This document shows positions 62,288-64,000 of a stretch of DNA of 64,000 nt, piece by piece. The stretch is from assembly GCA_036245805.1 (NCBI GenBank), contig BTRK01000005.1:48595216-48659215 (forward strand). The letters run 5' to 3'. A model generated the notes under the pieces. That model saw only the letters and a list, made by a program, of their open reading frames with translations. It did no database searches and was not told where the DNA came from. A program made the translations under genes and the position numbers. Source of the DNA: Pristionchus mayeri (lineage: Eukaryota > Nematoda > Chromadorea > Rhabditida > Neodiplogasteridae). The stretch's first letter is position 1, and every line of letters starts with the position of its first letter.

Positions 62288-63554
62288 TAGCCACTATGAA
62301 TGGTTCATTTTTCTGAACCTTTGTGAGTCTCTCTCACTGACTCGAGTGATGGCTGCAAAATGAGTAGCCACTCCGAGTGGTTCATTTTTCTGAACCTTTG
62401 TGAGTCTCTCTCACTGGCTCGAGTGATGGCTGCAAAATGAGTAGCCACTCCGAATGGTTCATTTTTCTGAACCTTTGTGAGTCTCTTTCACTGACTCGAG
62501 TGATGGCTGCAAAATGAGTAGCCATGGTATATTTTTCTGAACCTTTGTGAGTCTATCTCACTGACTCGAGTGATGGCTGCAAAATGAGTAGCCACTCCGA
62601 ATGGTACATTTTTCTGAACCTTTGTGAGTCTCTCTCACTGACTCGAGTGAGGGCTGCAAAATGAGTAGCCACTCCGAATGGTTCATTTTTCTGAACCTTT
62701 GTGAGTCTCTCTCTCTGACTCGAGTGAGGGCTGCAAAATGAGTAGCCACTCCAAATGGTTCATTTTTCTGAACCTTTATGAGTCTCTCTCTCTGACTCGA
62801 GTGATGGCTGCAAAATGAGTAGCCATGGTTCATTTTTCTGAACCTTTGTGAGTCTCTCTCACTGACTCGAGTGATGGCTGCAAAATGAGTAGCCACTCCG
62901 AATGGTTCATTTTTCTGAACCTTTGTGAGTCTCTCTCTCTGACTCGAGTGATGGCTGCAAAATGAGTAGCCACTTCGAATGGTTCATTTTTCTGAACCTT
63001 TGTGAGTCTCTCTCTCTGACTCGAGTGATGGCTGCAAAATGAGTAGCCATGGTTCATTTTTCTGAACCTTTGTGAGTCTCTCTCACTGACTCGAGTGATG
63101 GCTGCAAAATGAGTAGCCATGGTACATTTTTCTGAACCTTTGTGAGTCTATCTCACTGGCTCGAGTGATGGCTGCAAAATGGGTAGCCATGGTTCATTTT
63201 TCTGAACCTTTGTGAGTCTCTCTCACTGACTCGAGTGATGGCTGCAAAATGAGTAGCCACTATGAATGGTTCATTTTTCTGAACCTTTGTGAGTCTCTCT
63301 CACTGACTCGAGTGATGGCTGCAAAATGAGTAGCCACTCCGAGTGGTTCATTTTTCTGAACCTTTGTGAGTCTCTCTCACTGGCTCGAGTGATGGCTGCA
63401 AAATGAGTAGCCACTCCGAATGGTTCATTTTTCTGAACCTTTGTGAGTCTCTTTCACTGACTCGAGTGATGGCTGCAAAATGAGTAGCCATGGTATATTT
63501 TTCTGAACCTTTGTGAGTCTATCTCACTGACTCGAGTGATGGCTGCAAAATGAG
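61553..63554. repeat. About 1-kb tandem duplication of the third module
   Basis: Units from 61,623-61,846 recur 1,043 bp downstream and units from 61,924-62,588 recur 966 bp downstream; the 77-bp difference is the TACCCACTCC unit (61,847-61,923), which is missing from the second copy. The shared marks CACTTCGAAT, AAATGGGTAG and CACTATGAAT all recur at 966 bp. The hybrid monomer at 62,589-62,665 marks the join. Confidence 0.83.
62589..62665. repeat. Recombinant monomer: L head with GGTACA and GTGAGGG tail
   Basis: GGTACA otherwise occurs with the short CCATGG head; here it follows the long head CCACTCCGAATGG. The tail GTGAGGGCTG belongs to the CCATGGATCA unit at 61,553. The monomer therefore combines three subtypes and sits exactly at the start of the second copy of the 1-kb duplication. 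Confidence 0.82.
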
Positions 63555-64000
63555 TAGCCATGGTACATTTTTCTGAACCTTTGTGAGTCTCTCTCTCTGA
63601 CTCGAGTGATGGCTGCAAAATGAGTAGCCACTCCGAATGGTTCATTTTTCTGAACCTTTGTGAGTCTCTCTCACTGACTCGAGTGATGGCTGCAAAATGA
63701 GTAGCCACTCCGAATGGTTCATTTTTCTGAACCTGTGTGAGTCTCTCTCTCTGAGTCGAGTGATGGCTGCAAAATGAGTAGCCATGGTTTATTTTTCTGA
63801 ACCTTTGTGAGTCTCTCTCACTGACTCGAGTGATGGCTGCAAAATGAGTAGCCATGGTACATTTTTCTGAACCTTTGTGAGTCTCTCTCTCTGACTCGAG
63901 TGATGGCTGCAAAATGAGTAGCCACTCCGAATGGTTCATTTTTCTGAACCTTTGTGAGTCTCTCTCACTGACTCGAGTGATGGCTGCAAAATGAGTAGCC

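Larger units (their letters stand above)
1..64000. repeat. Satellite/minisatellite array of 70- and 77-bp monomers spanning the whole window
   Basis: Every stretch of the window reads as head-to-tail copies of one unit. Each copy starts with TAG (rarely CAG), passes through GGTTCA-like, TTTTTCTGAACC, a TC-rich tract, ACTCGAGT and ATGGCTGCAAAATGAG, and restarts. Two length classes dominate. The 77-bp L unit has TAGCC + ACTCCGA + ATGG; the 70-bp S unit has TAGCCATGG. All units share one orientation. Rare lengths are 76, 78, 71, 68, 64 and 37 bp. Subtypes are defined by the bases after GGT (TTA, ACA, TAA, ATA, TCA, TCG), by the TC tract (TCTCTCTCTG, TCTCTCACTG, TCTTTCTCAC, TCTATCTCAC, TCTCCCTCTC) and by CTGACTCG, CTGAGTCG, CTGGCTCG or CCGACTCG. 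No gap, gene or inserted element interrupts the array. Family identity in public repeat libraries is unknown to me. Confidence 0.99.

Noticed and set aside
158..63939. Many minus-strand open frames of 65-201 codons, most starting MATHFAAIT and many ending GSEK
   Set aside because: They are the three phases of the same monomer read in turn, most of them stopping at the same TGA in each unit. They overlap each other, carry no domain, vary only with the L/S order, and frame changes (76-, 71-, 78-bp units) are tolerated.
1..64000. CRISPR array
   Set aside because: Units of 70-77 bp are repeated throughout their length; there are no unique spacers, no 24-40-bp conserved repeat alternating with variable sequence, and no cas genes.
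1..64000. Centromeric alpha-type satellite or CENP-B box
   Set aside because: Monomers are far shorter than 171 bp and I see no TTCG....CGGG-type CENP-B box core. HOR structure alone does not show centromere function.
1..64000. Telomeric repeats at the array edges
   Set aside because: No TTAGGG or related short telomere unit was seen on either strand.
1..64000. Transposable element or retroelement origin of the monomer
   Set aside because: No terminal repeats, target-site duplications, poly-A tails, tRNA-like boxes or protein remnants are visible in or between units.

Overview
The whole 64,000-base window is one uninterrupted tandem satellite array. I found no gene, RNA gene, transposable element, CRISPR array or single-copy sequence, and neither flank of the array is present: the first base and the last bases both lie inside repeat monomers. 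The basic unit comes in two lengths, a 77-bp monomer (L, head TAGCCACTCCGAATGG) and a 70-bp monomer (S, head TAGCCATGG). They differ by a 7-bp indel near the start. At about 75 bp per unit the window holds roughly 850 monomers, all in the same orientation. The 77-bp form is about 45% GC by hand count.

Such an array points to a eukaryotic nuclear chromosome, such as pericentromeric, subtelomeric or other heterochromatin. Partial CpG decay (CCGAAT to CCAAAT, TACGAAT to TATGAAT) would fit a CpG-methylating animal or plant. I do not recognise the satellite and cannot name the species.

Organisation is hierarchical. Diagnostic substitutions define about a dozen monomer subtypes, and these are arranged in higher-order repeats (HORs) whose periods are sums of 77s and 70s: 973 and 980 bp (13-mers), 1134 bp (15-mer), 1043 bp (14-mer), 531 bp (7-mer with one 76-bp unit), 966 bp (13-mer), 1120 bp (15-mer), 889 bp (12-mer) and 1477 bp (20-mer). 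Above these, a block of about 12 kb (7,295-19,212) is repeated directly after itself (19,213-31,831), differing by whole-monomer gains and losses. Smaller segmental duplications of 3,073, 1,946 and about 1,000 bp, and one re-used 1.6-kb segment 3,347 bp away, occupy the right half.

Layout: 1-8,064 holds 973, 980 and 1134-bp HORs; 8,065-33,180 holds the two 12-kb blocks and the stub of a third; 33,180-43,800 is a transitional domain with CTTAACC and GGTATA subtypes; 43,800-64,000 is a younger-looking domain dominated by 441/518-bp sub-units, a nested 1477-bp HOR, single-base-insertion monomers and a recurrent GGATCA/GTGGGTC module. The many minus-strand open frames (up to 201 codons) are by-products of the repeat and are not called as genes.
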